Positions 36,660 through 46,751 of a DNA stretch of 64,000 nt are shown here, in pieces. A model generated the notes under the pieces. The model was not told the origin of the DNA and searched no databases. It saw only the letters and a list, made by a program, of their open reading frames with translations. The DNA is from Leuconostoc rapi (lineage in GTDB: Bacteria; Bacillota; Bacilli; Lactobacillales; Lactobacillaceae). Where the stretch lies: positions 62,001 to 126,000 of the forward strand of contig NZ_JAFBEK010000003.1 of assembly GCF_016908715.1 (NCBI RefSeq), read 5' to 3'. A program made the translations under genes and the position numbers. How positions within the stretch are numbered: the stretch's first letter is position 1; the number at the start of each line of letters is the position of its first letter.

Positions 36660-37653
36660 GAAAAAAATATTATTATTAGACACAAGCAACAATACAGAAA
36701 ATATGGGCGACTTCATAATTATGGATTCTGTCCAAAAACAGCTACGCAAAATATTTCCTGATGATTTTTTTATAAATGCATCAACACATGAAACAATAGG
36801 CAAAAAAACTCATGAATGGCACAGAGAGGCCGCATATACTTTTTTGGGAGGTACAAACCTATTAAGTGGAAGATATATTGGAAAAAATAGAGCCCAGTGG
36901 AGGTTCGGATTTAAAGATAGTAAGTCTATAAATGATGTGATTGGTTTAGCTGTGGGGTGGCAATCTGATCGAAAATATTCACGGACAAAAGACATTCCAT
37001 TTGTTTTTGCTCAAAAAAAATTATACAAAAATTCAATGAACGACAAAATTTTGCACTCAGTACGCGATTCTTTTACACAGAAAAAGATGCTAGAATACGG
37101 AATAGATTCAATCAATACTGCTTGTGTTACTATGTGGGACTTAACACCTGAACATTTACAAAATATAAAACAGACAAAATCGAGTACAGTGGTTATGACA
37201 TTGACAGATTACAGGCGTGACCAAGAATTTTTGGAATCTTATCGCGATATGTTGTTGATCTTAATTAAAAATTACCAGCAAATATTTCTATGGGTTCAAT
37301 CAGCTGCTGACATTGATCTGTTAACAGAATTAGGTTTTGCCAAGGAAGACAGAATTATGTTGCTTTCTCCCACATTACAAGCCTTAGATAATGTATTAAA
37401 TAAAGAAGATACAGATTATGTTGGAACACGCTTACATGCAGGAATTAGAGCCCTCCAGCATGGACGTAGAACAGTTATTATTGAAGTAGATAATCGAGCC
37501 CGAGAAATTGCCAGAGATACAAATTTAAAGACTCTTAATTATCAAAATATATCTAAACTAGATGCTTTGATAAATAGTAATTTTGATATGGACATACATG
37601 TTCCTTTTGATCAAATTGAACGATGGAAAAGTCAATTTATTTCTGAAATTTAA
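36652..37653 (+). CDS. Polysaccharide pyruvyl transferase family protein
   Basis: Protein of 333 residues. Family signs include LLLDTSNNTENMGDFIIMDS at the start, FLGGTNLL, and the C-terminal VGTRLHAGIRALQHG, which matches the polysaccharide pyruvyl transferase core (PF04230). It would add a pyruvyl ketal to a sugar of the polymer, making it acidic. Some members of the family act differently, so the reaction is inferred. It is the last gene of the AT-rich block. Confidence 0.78.
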   Translation: MSRKKILLLDTSNNTENMGDFIIMDSVQKQLRKIFPDDFFINASTHETIGKKTHEWHREAAYTFLGGTNLLSGRYIGKNRAQWRFGFKDSKSINDVIGLAVGWQSDRKYSRTKDIPFVFAQKKLYKNSMNDKILHSVRDSFTQKKMLEYGIDSINTACVTMWDLTPEHLQNIKQTKSSTVVMTLTDYRRDQEFLESYRDMLLILIKNYQQIFLWVQSAADIDLLTELGFAKEDRIMLLSPTLQALDNVLNKEDTDYVGTRLHAGIRALQHGRRTVIIEVDNRAREIARDTNLKTLNYQNISKLDALINSNFDMDIHVPFDQIERWKSQFISEI

Positions 37654-37958
37654 TGCTTTTGTTTTGAAAACTTTTATTGTAATATAGACATAATAAAAAT
37701 TCTAGTAATTAAATTGATTATTGAGTTACACGTCCCAAAAATGGGTAATAGACAAGTTGATTGTAAACTATATGTACCCTGTTTGTAAGTGTTCAGTAAG
37801 TAGACTTGAGATAATAAATATTAAAATGAAATAGAAATACAGCCAAATATAACAAGATTAATGTATCCCCTTCATTTTTTATGTAGAGAAAGAAATTTTT
37901 TAATGTTTAATAACCATATTTGTTAACATAGTATTTAAGGATTTGGGAGAGACTGAGA
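37654..37958. other. AT-rich intergenic region between the two parts of the polysaccharide cluster
   Basis: About 305 bases with no ORF of note and no convincing terminator or promoter. It marks the return from AT-rich to average composition. A ribosome site (GGGAGAG) precedes the following ATG. The nearest promoter-like material, a TTGTTA at about 37919, has no good partner. Confidence 0.6.
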
Positions 37959-39110
37959 ATGAATCAAGATGAATTTAAAGTATCAGTTGTTATAGCACAC
38001 TACAATGCTGGGGATTATATCAGAAAAGCGCTCGACTCTCTGGTCAGACAGACAATGAACCAAGATGATTTTGAGGTAATTATTGTTGATGATAAGAGTA
38101 CCAAGCCATTAAACATTATTCGGGAATATGAGAGTCAACTTAAGCATTTGCGAATAGTTGTCGAAGAGCAGAATCATGGTTATCCAAGCATTCCAAGAAA
38201 TCATGGGATAGAAAAAGCACGTGGGACATTCATCATGCTGATGGATCAAGATGACAATTTGGCGGACGACACCTTGTTGACTTTTGTTGAATTTGCTGGC
38301 GATGATTCTGATGTCATTATTGGCAAATACGCTGAAGGCAAAATGTACAACGGCACACAGGTTCCCTTTAAAAACGGCACGAACATTAAAGACGCGAGCA
38401 TCATAACGGATCATATTCTCAGTACGTTAGCACCACATAAGATGTATCGACGGGCAATGTTAAATCAATATGATGTTAAATTCCCTGACAGTAGTTATAT
38501 TCCAGTCGAAGAAGATCAAGTTTTCAATATGAAAGCCTATTCTGTTTCGAGAAAAATTTCCATCTTAGCGGATAAAGATTACTATTATTGGAACCAACGA
38601 GAAGACTTTGGTAATCTGGGCAAGAGCTCAAGTTATACTTACAATGAGCCTTGGAAATACCTCAATATCTTATCGGAGGTATTCAATATTATTGAGGCGT
38701 CTCCTAATTGGTCTTTGGCACAGCAATCTAAGCTCAAGGCAATGTATATTGGTCGACTATTTAATAGCTCATATACAACTGTGATAGAAATTATTAAGCT
38801 TCAGAAAAATGAACAAGAGAGAGAAACGCTAATTGCTGGTTTGAGAAAAATAATCAATGAGCGTATGGATTCACAAAGTATTAGCGAAGTTCGCCAAGAA
38901 TCACGATGGATGGTTCTGGGAATTAAGTATGGTATGAGCTATGAGGAATTATCGAACTTAGAGACAGAATTGTTTTCAGGCGAGAAATCATTGGTGCAGA
39001 ACATACAATGCATTAATGGCGAGACAGTGAAAAAACTGTCAATCCATGGACGAATATGCGCAATTCCAGTTGACTTTCTAAAGAAAGAAAAGACTCTTGG
39101 TTCGAACTAA
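37959..39110 (+). CDS. Family 2 glycosyltransferase, polymer-modifying type
   Basis: Protein of 383 residues. The GT-A domain in residues 1-220 has VSVVIAHYNAGDYIRKALDS, IIVDDKSTKP, NHGIEKARG and LMDQDDNL. A helical C-terminal half follows, resembling TarQ/TarS-type and other glycosyltransferases with a C-terminal extension. It is separated from the AT-rich block by 305 bases and has more typical composition. The acceptor and donor are unknown. Confidence 0.75.
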   Translation: MNQDEFKVSVVIAHYNAGDYIRKALDSLVRQTMNQDDFEVIIVDDKSTKPLNIIREYESQLKHLRIVVEEQNHGYPSIPRNHGIEKARGTFIMLMDQDDNLADDTLLTFVEFAGDDSDVIIGKYAEGKMYNGTQVPFKNGTNIKDASIITDHILSTLAPHKMYRRAMLNQYDVKFPDSSYIPVEEDQVFNMKAYSVSRKISILADKDYYYWNQREDFGNLGKSSSYTYNEPWKYLNILSEVFNIIEASPNWSLAQQSKLKAMYIGRLFNSSYTTVIEIIKLQKNEQERETLIAGLRKIINERMDSQSISEVRQESRWMVLGIKYGMSYEELSNLETELFSGEKSLVQNIQCINGETVKKLSIHGRICAIPVDFLKKEKTLGSN

Positions 39111-39167
39111 GTTAATGGACACCATTCTTTGATGTAAAATGCACGAGCATATATAAGGAGAGAAAAA

Positions 39168-40043
39168 ATGAAAGGTATTATCCTAGCCGGAGGTTCCGGC
39201 ACGAGACTTTATCCAATTACTAAGGCAACAAGTAAGCAGTTGGTACCAATTTACGACAAGCCAATGATTTATTATCCATTGTCTGTTCTGATGTTAGCTG
39301 GTATCAAGGATATTTTGCTAATTTCAACACCCGAATATGTTGGACAGTTTGAGGAACTATTCGGTGATGGCCATGAAATTGGTTTAAATATCCGATATGC
39401 GATTCAAGAAGAGCCTCGCGGTTTGGCTGATGCGTTCATTGTTGGCGCTGACTTTATCGGTGATGACGCTGTGGCTCTTGTGCTAGGTGACAATATTTTC
39501 TATGGCGCAGGGTTATCAGAGAAGTTACAAGAAGCTGCTCTGAAAACATCTGGTGCTACAGTGTTTGGTTATCAAGTTAAGGATCCGGAACGATTTGGTG
39601 TGGTTGAATTTGATAAAGATGGCAAGGCTTTGTCCATTGTTGAGAAACCAGAACAGCCAAAGTCCAATTACGCCGTAACCGGTCTTTATTTCTATGACAA
39701 TGATGTCGTGGAAATCGCGGCTAACGTTAAACCATCAGAGCGTGGTGAAATTGAAATTTCTGATATTAACCAAGCTTACTTAGATCGTGGCGATTTGGAT
39801 GTTCAAGTCATGGGACGTGGCTATGCTTGGCTTGACACTGGAACACACGATTCACTCCTCGAAGCTTCTTCCTTCATTGCAACGATTCAAAAACAACAAA
39901 ACTTAAAAGTTGCTTCATTAGAAGAAATTGCTTACCGTATGGGGTATATTGATATTGCGCAATTAGAAAAGTTGGCACAACCATTGAAAAAGAATGATTA
40001 CGGTCAATATTTGCTTAGAATTGTTGATGAAGAAGGGGAATAA
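39168..40043 (+). CDS. rfbA: Glucose-1-phosphate thymidylyltransferase
   Basis: First step of dTDP-rhamnose synthesis: glucose-1-phosphate plus dTTP to dTDP-glucose. The 291-residue protein begins [20 protein letters not shown], a canonical nucleotidyltransferase signature, followed by [10 protein letters not shown] and [17 protein letters not shown] good AAGGAG ribosome site and an AT-rich upstream region (TAAAAT near 39135) suggest a promoter. It leads the rfbA-rfbC-rfbB-rfbD gene set. Confidence 0.97.
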   Translation: MKGIILAGGSGTRLYPITKATSKQLVPIYDKPMIYYPLSVLMLAGIKDILLISTPEYVGQFEELFGDGHEIGLNIRYAIQEEPRGLADAFIVGADFIGDDAVALVLGDNIFYGAGLSEKLQEAALKTSGATVFGYQVKDPERFGVVEFDKDGKALSIVEKPEQPKSNYAVTGLYFYDNDVVEIAANVKPSERGEIEISDINQAYLDRGDLDVQVMGRGYAWLDTGTHDSLLEASSFIATIQKQQNLKVASLEEIAYRMGYIDIAQLEKLAQPLKKNDYGQYLLRIVDEEGE

Positions 40044-40052
40044 GGCGTTTAC

Positions 40053-41697
<1,645 letters not shown>

Positions 41698-41712
41698 AAT
41701 GAATTAGTAAAC

Positions 41713-41738
41713 AAAACTCACAACCGTGAGTTTTTTGT
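41713..41738 (+). terminator. Weak internal terminator between rfbB and rfbD
   Basis: A 9-bp stem (41713-41721 with 41726-41734) with a four-base loop and a T-run, located between rfbB and rfbD in the same set. It probably attenuates rather than blocks transcription of rfbD. Confidence 0.7.
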
Positions 41739-41757
41739 CTATGAGGGAGAGAACCAA

Positions 41758-42615
41758 ATGAAGTTTCTAGTTACAGGTGCCAATGGTCAATTGGGTCAAG
41801 AACTACAAAAGTTATTGCGGGAACGCAACTTGGATTTTGTAGCTTTTGATTCAAAACAACTTGATATCACTGACCGTGAGGCTGTAATGTCAGTCTTTGA
41901 GCAAGTCGATCCAGATGTTGTTTTACATGCGGCAGCCTATACAAAAGTAGACGTCGCAGAAGATGAGGGACGCGATCTGAATTGGCAAGTCAATGTTAAT
42001 GGGACTAAGAATGTCGCTGATGCCGCGAAGCAACAACAAGCCAAATTAATTGCTGTCTCAACAGATTATGTTTTTGATGGCACTAAAAATAATGATTATG
42101 TCGAAACAGATGCAGTAAACCCACAAAATGCTTATGGTCGCGCTAAATTAGCCGGTGAATTAGCCGTAACGGAAAGTGGCGTTGAGGCTTATATTGTGCG
42201 TACCAGCTGGGTATTTGGTGAGTTTGGCAATAATTTTGTTTATACCATGCAACGCTTAGCCGCTACACATCCTAAGTTAACAGTGGTAAATGATCAATTA
42301 GGTCGGCCAACTTGGACACGTACCTTAGCAGAGTTCATGCTGCATCTAATCAATGCCAAGGCAACTTATGGGATCTATCATTTATCTAATGAAGGCACGA
42401 CAACATGGTTTGATTTTGCCCGTGAGATTTTAAAGGATACCGATGTTGAAGTTGCACCAGTTACAAGTGCTGAATTTCCACAAAAGGCTTATCGTCCGAG
42501 ACATTCTGTGATGAGTCTTGAAAAAGCTGAATCAACAGGATTTGAAATACTTAATTGGCGTGAAGCATTGGAGATGTTTTTGACGGGGTTGGCGAGTGAG
42601 AGAGTTAAGCGCTGA
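41758..42615 (+). CDS. rfbD: dTDP-4-dehydrorhamnose reductase
   Basis: Last step: reduces the 4-keto group to dTDP-L-rhamnose with NAD(P)H. The 285-residue SDR protein has FLVTGANGQLGQELQKLL, AAAYTKVDVAEDE, STDYVFDG with YGRAKLAGE (Tyr/Lys pair), and YIVRTSWVFGEFGNNFV. It ends the polysaccharide locus; a degenerate hairpin and a longer palindrome follow. Confidence 0.96.
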   Translation: MKFLVTGANGQLGQELQKLLRERNLDFVAFDSKQLDITDREAVMSVFEQVDPDVVLHAAAYTKVDVAEDEGRDLNWQVNVNGTKNVADAAKQQQAKLIAVSTDYVFDGTKNNDYVETDAVNPQNAYGRAKLAGELAVTESGVEAYIVRTSWVFGEFGNNFVYTMQRLAATHPKLTVVNDQLGRPTWTRTLAEFMLHLINAKATYGIYHLSNEGTTTWFDFAREILKDTDVEVAPVTSAEFPQKAYRPRHSVMSLEKAESTGFEILNWREALEMFLTGLASERVKR

Positions 42616-42730
42616 CTACTAGCGTGGGGGTTAAACTCACGCCTACATATTAAACAGATGCTGGTTTGTTAAAGTATCTATCAACTTATTTTGTGGTATC
42701 ATATTAATGTTTAACAAAAGGACTTGAGCA

Positions 42731-42795
42731 TGAAGTGAACCCCAATAGTTGGACAGAATAAAAAATCTGTTCATAAAGTTATTGGGTTCACTTCA
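42731..42795. repeat. 65-bp imperfect palindrome, IS-end-like or terminator
   Basis: Arms begin with a perfect 12-bp match (TGAAGTGAACCC) and continue imperfectly through AATA and ACAGA around a short AT-rich loop. TGAACCC-type ends are reminiscent of IS3-family (IS150 group) terminal repeats, but there is no transposase between the arms. A T-rich stretch follows 10-20 bases later, so the structure may now end transcription from the rml genes. Confidence 0.5.
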
Positions 42796-42997
42796 CGTTT
42801 CTACTTTTTTATTTCGCACTATAAAAAATATGGTAACATGGTAATAAATGTATTAATATTAAATGTTACTCCCTAGGTAATTAAAAGCGGCTAAGGGATT
42901 GGAAAGTGAGAGACAGCTAAGATTTGTTGATGCGTAACATATATATTGTATGCGTTATTTGCAACATTGTCGATTTAGTTGGTTAAAACAATAAAAT

Positions 42998-44083
42998 ATG
43001 ACGAATAAGTACGATATTGTAAAGAAAAATATACGTGACAAAATTATCACAGGTGAATTTCAGCAAAGTCAAAAATTACCGACAGAAAGTGAAATGATGG
43101 CTTCCTTTGCTGTTAGTCGCTATACTGTTAGGCGGGCCATTTCCGACTTGGAAAACGAAAACTACGTGTACCGTGTGCAAGGCGGGGGATCCTTTGTCGC
43201 TGATTGGCAGACGCAAAAAAAGAGTGATAACGATCCTAAAGTTATTGGCATATTGTCTACACACGTGGCGTCCTATATTTTTCCAGCTATCATTGATGGG
43301 GCAGACCAAGTAATATCTGAGAATGGCTATTCACTTATTTTGGCGAATACGCACAATGATCCTGAGCGTGAACGTGTCGCATTGACCAGCCTGATGAGCC
43401 AAAATTTAGCTGGATTAATTGTTGAACCAACACAAAGTGCCTTAGCCACGCCAAATATTGATCTTTATCAAAAAATAAATCAAATGAACATTCCAGTTAT
43501 CTTTATTAATGCTACTTATAAAAATATGACTAACTATTCAGTAATTAGTGATGATGAAGCAGCCTTTTATCGGGCAACAAATTATTTGATGACAAAAGGG
43601 CATACTAATATTGTTGGTGTATTTCAGGTTGATGATCGACAAGGCGTCCATCGATTAAATGGTTATTTGAAATCATATCAAGATCATCCAGCATTTCTAA
43701 CGCATTGTGTACCAATAATGTATAAGTCAGATGAAATATCGATTGCGTTAAATAAAGTCACGGATTTGCTGATAGATGATGCTAATCAAAGACCTACAGC
43801 AATTATTGCGTACAACGATCAACTTGCGATACGAATCATAGATTTAATCCATGATTTGGGTCTGCGCGTACCAGACGATGTATCTGTTATTGGGTTTGAT
43901 GATTTTCAACTATCTAAGTATATTTCGCCACGTCTAACTACGATGACACATGCAAAAGAAAGAATGGGGCATGACGCGGCCACGCTTTTAATACAAAAAA
44001 TAAAGCATCATAAAATTAGCTCGATTGTATACCAATCAGAATTAATTGAACGTGATTCAGTAAAAGATATTAGACCATCATAA
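42998..44083 (+). CDS. araR: Arabinose-responsive GntR/LacI-type repressor AraR
   Basis: Chimeric regulator of 361 residues, as in B. subtilis AraR. It has an N-terminal GntR-type winged helix (IRDKIITGEFQQSQKLPTES, AVSRYTVRRAISDLE) and a C-terminal LacI/periplasmic-binding-protein-like domain (VIGILSTHVASYIFP, later VSVIGFDDFQLSKYISPR). It should release operator DNA when L-arabinose binds. No Shine-Dalgarno sequence is seen before the ATG. The operator at the araA promoter matches the B. subtilis AraR box, supporting the assignment. Confidence 0.93.
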   Translation: MTNKYDIVKKNIRDKIITGEFQQSQKLPTESEMMASFAVSRYTVRRAISDLENENYVYRVQGGGSFVADWQTQKKSDNDPKVIGILSTHVASYIFPAIIDGADQVISENGYSLILANTHNDPERERVALTSLMSQNLAGLIVEPTQSALATPNIDLYQKINQMNIPVIFINATYKNMTNYSVISDDEAAFYRATNYLMTKGHTNIVGVFQVDDRQGVHRLNGYLKSYQDHPAFLTHCVPIMYKSDEISIALNKVTDLLIDDANQRPTAIIAYNDQLAIRIIDLIHDLGLRVPDDVSVIGFDDFQLSKYISPRLTTMTHAKERMGHDAATLLIQKIKHHKISSIVYQSELIERDSVKDIRPS

Positions 44084-44090
44084 TTCAAAA

Positions 44091-44133
44091 AAAAAGATCA
44101 GCTTAGAATTTTTATTCTAAGCTGATCTTTTTT
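44091..44133. terminator. araR terminator
   Basis: An almost perfect stem of about 18-20 bp (44091-44109 with 44114-44133), ending in T-runs, separates araR from the arabinose operon. Confidence 0.93.
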
Positions 44134-44197
44134 ATCCTTCAGCTAACAGCGACATGCAATTAGTCACGAAAAATTCATCATATAAAAAAATATAATA

Positions 44198-44245
44198 TTG
44201 ACTTATACGGACAAATGTTTTATAGTGTGTTTGTAAGCGTTTTCA
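44198..44245 (+). promoter_or_regulatory. Arabinose operon promoter with AraR operator and cre
   Basis: TTGACT (44198-44203), 17 bases and TATAGT (44221-44226). The 16 bases 44201-44216 match the AraR consensus (ATTTGTACGTACAAAT) at 13 positions and lie between -35 and -10. TGTAAGCGTTTTCA (44232-44245) is a perfect match to the cre consensus and starts at the predicted first transcribed base. Both repressors would therefore block initiation directly. Confidence 0.88.
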
Positions 44246-44321
44246 TAAATGGCAAAAAATTCTAGATGACAGTCTTTTGGTGAAAAGGATTATAAAAATA
44301 GCAGAAGAGGATTTGGTAATC

Positions 44322-45743
44322 ATGACAGGTAAAAATTATAAGTTTTGGTTTGTGACAGGATCGCAATTACTTTATGGTCCAGAAGTTTTGAAACAAGTAG
44401 AGATAGATTCAAAAAAAATGATTGATGCTTTGAATGCTTCAGGCGAGTTAGCTTATCCAATCGAGTTTAAGACAGTGGGCATTACTGCTGAAAATATCAC
44501 TGAAACAATGAAAGAAGCCAATTTTAATGATGAAGTTGCTGGTGTGATTACATGGGCTCATACATTCTCACCTGCAAAAAATTGGATTAGAGGAACACAA
44601 TTACTCACGAAACCGCTTCTTCATTTGGCGACTCAAATGTTAGAAACGATTCCTTATGACACAATTGATTTTGATTATATGAATTTGAATCAATCAGCTC
44701 ATGGCGATAGAGAATATGCTTATATCAACGCACGTTTGCGCGTCAATAATAAAATTATTTTCGGACACTGGGCAGATAAAGCAATTCAAAAGCAAATTGG
44801 CGACTGGATGAATGTCGCTGTCGGGTATAACGAGAGTTTCAATATCAAAATTGTGACATTTGGTGACAAAATGCGTGATGTTGCAGTAACCGACGGTGAT
44901 AAAATTGAAGCGCAAATTAAATTGGGCTGGACAGTCGATTATTGGGGCGTTGGCGATTTAGTGTCATATGTTGAAGCTGTTGATGAAGCTGCTGTCAATA
45001 AACTCTATACAGACTTACAACAAAAATATGATTTTGTTGCAGGTCAAAATGATCCAGAAAAATTTGAATATCATGTTAAGTACCAACTACGTGAATATAT
45101 TGCTATCAAAAAGTTTATGGATGACAAGGGTTATTCAGGATTTACTACCAACTTTGAAGATTTAGTAGGATTGGAGCAATTGCCAGGGTTAGCTGTTCAA
45201 TTGTTAATGAGTGAAGGGTATGGATTTGCTGGCGAAGGCGACTGGAAGACTGCTGCATTAACTCGATTGCTTAAAATCGTTTCGCATAACAAAGGCACAG
45301 TGTTCATGGAAGATTATACTTTAGACTTGCGTAAAGGGCATGAAGCTATTCTTGGTTCACACATGCTTGAAGTTGATCCGACAATTACTTCTGATAAGCC
45401 ACGCGTAGAGGTACATCCTCTTGGTATCGGTGGCAAAGAAGATCCTGCTCGCCTTGTATTCACAGGTCAGACAGGCGACGCAGTTGATGTCACTTTGGCC
45501 GACTACGGTGATGAATTTAAGCTACTTAGCTATGACGTTGTAGGCAATAAGCCCGAGGCTGATACACCATATTTGCCTGTTGCAAAGCAGTTGTGGACAC
45601 CTAAGTCAGGACTCAAGTCTGGCGCTGAAGGGTGGTTAGCAATTGGTGGTGGGCACCATACAACACTAAGTTTTAGCGTTACTTCTGAACAGTTACAAGA
45701 CTTGGCCAACTTGTTTGGACTGAGTTATGTAGATATTAAATAA
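44322..45743 (+). CDS. araA: L-arabinose isomerase
   Basis: Converts L-arabinose to L-ribulose in the cytoplasm. The 473-residue protein begins [18 protein letters not shown] and has [30 protein letters not shown] and FMEDYTLDL, with the manganese ligands expected around these Glu and His residues. It is the first gene of araA-GH43-MFS-araB-araD. The ATG at 44322 fits the family start; its ribosome site (AGAGG, 11 bases away) is only moderate. An upstream in-frame TTG at 44277 is unlikely. Confidence 0.96.
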   Translation: MTGKNYKFWFVTGSQLLYGPEVLKQVEIDSKKMIDALNASGELAYPIEFKTVGITAENITETMKEANFNDEVAGVITWAHTFSPAKNWIRGTQLLTKPLLHLATQMLETIPYDTIDFDYMNLNQSAHGDREYAYINARLRVNNKIIFGHWADKAIQKQIGDWMNVAVGYNESFNIKIVTFGDKMRDVAVTDGDKIEAQIKLGWTVDYWGVGDLVSYVEAVDEAAVNKLYTDLQQKYDFVAGQNDPEKFEYHVKYQLREYIAIKKFMDDKGYSGFTTNFEDLVGLEQLPGLAVQLLMSEGYGFAGEGDWKTAALTRLLKIVSHNKGTVFMEDYTLDLRKGHEAILGSHMLEVDPTITSDKPRVEVHPLGIGGKEDPARLVFTGQTGDAVDVTLADYGDEFKLLSYDVVGNKPEADTPYLPVAKQLWTPKSGLKSGAEGWLAIGGGHHTTLSFSVTSEQLQDLANLFGLSYVDIK

Positions 45744-45761
45744 GAAAGGGTAGAAATTAAA

Positions 45762-46730
45762 ATGGTAAGTGAATATATTAATCCGTTAGTTATTCAGCGA
45801 GCAGATCCACAAATTTATAAACACAGTGACGGTTTTTATTACTTTAGTGCTTCCGTGCCAGATTATAATCGAATTGAATTACGCAGAGCAAAGACAATAA
45901 ATGGTTTGGCTCACGCAACACCAAAAACAATTTGGCGTAAACATGATACTGGTGAAATGAGTCAACTCATTTGGGCACCAGAAATTCATTTTTTGAATGG
46001 TAAATGGTATGTCTATTTTGCCGCAGCAAGTACAACTGAGTTTGATGAGAATGGTATGTTTCAGCATCGCATGTTTGTGTTAGAAAGCATAGCGGAGAAT
46101 CCTATGGAAAGTGAGGATAGTTGGATTGAAAAGGGTCGTGTTGAGACGCCGATCGATAGCTTTTCCCTCGATGCAACTGTTTTCACTTTAAAAAACAAAT
46201 TGTATTATGTATGGGCGCAAAAAGATCCTACTATTAAAGGAAATTCCAACATTTATATTTCTGAAATGGCAAATCCTTGGACATTAAAAACAGAACCTGT
46301 TTTACTGACTAAACCAGAGTATGATTGGGAGAAACAAATTTTTTGGGTCAATGAAGGGCCAGCTGTTATTCATCATGATAATAAAATATTTTTAACTTAC
46401 TCAGCAAGCGCAACTGATGAAAATTATGCGATGGGGATGCTATCTTTGAATGATGATCAGGATGTTTTAAATCCAAATGCGTGGCGTAAATCAGAAAAGC
46501 CTGTCTTTACGAGCAATTTAGAAATTAATCAATATGGACCAGGACACAATTCGTTCACTGTTTCAGAAGACGGGACAAAAGATATATTAGTATATCATTC
46601 TCGTAACTATACAAAAATAGCAGGCGATCCATTATACGATCCAAATCGTCATACAAATGTCCAAGAATTTGGCTGGGATGTTGAGGGTTATCCAGTATTT
46701 GGCTCACCTGTTAATTATAATTACGAATAA
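45762..46730 (+). CDS. GH43 glycoside hydrolase, predicted intracellular arabinosidase
   Basis: Five-bladed beta-propeller hydrolase of 322 residues without signal peptide. GH43 catalytic signs are the N-terminal ADPQIYKHSDGFYYF (Asp15 as base), SFSLDATVF (pKa-modulating Asp) and WVNEGPAVI (Glu acid). It probably removes arabinofuranosyl units from short oligosaccharides taken up by the next gene product. Beta-xylosidase activity is an alternative. Its place between araA and the transporter gene supports arabino-oligosaccharide use. Confidence 0.87.
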   Translation: MVSEYINPLVIQRADPQIYKHSDGFYYFSASVPDYNRIELRRAKTINGLAHATPKTIWRKHDTGEMSQLIWAPEIHFLNGKWYVYFAAASTTEFDENGMFQHRMFVLESIAENPMESEDSWIEKGRVETPIDSFSLDATVFTLKNKLYYVWAQKDPTIKGNSNIYISEMANPWTLKTEPVLLTKPEYDWEKQIFWVNEGPAVIHHDNKIFLTYSASATDENYAMGMLSLNDDQDVLNPNAWRKSEKPVFTSNLEINQYGPGHNSFTVSEDGTKDILVYHSRNYTKIAGDPLYDPNRHTNVQEFGWDVEGYPVFGSPVNYNYE

Positions 46731-46751
46731 ATTGTTAGGAGAACAATTAAA

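Noticed and set aside
37654-37958. Hidden ncRNA or promoter between the polysaccharide sub-blocks
   Set aside because: No convincing promoter, terminator or stable hairpin could be seen by eye.
42731-42795. Complete insertion sequence
   Set aside because: There is no transposase ORF and only 65 bp between outer ends; at most it is a remnant or MITE-like element.
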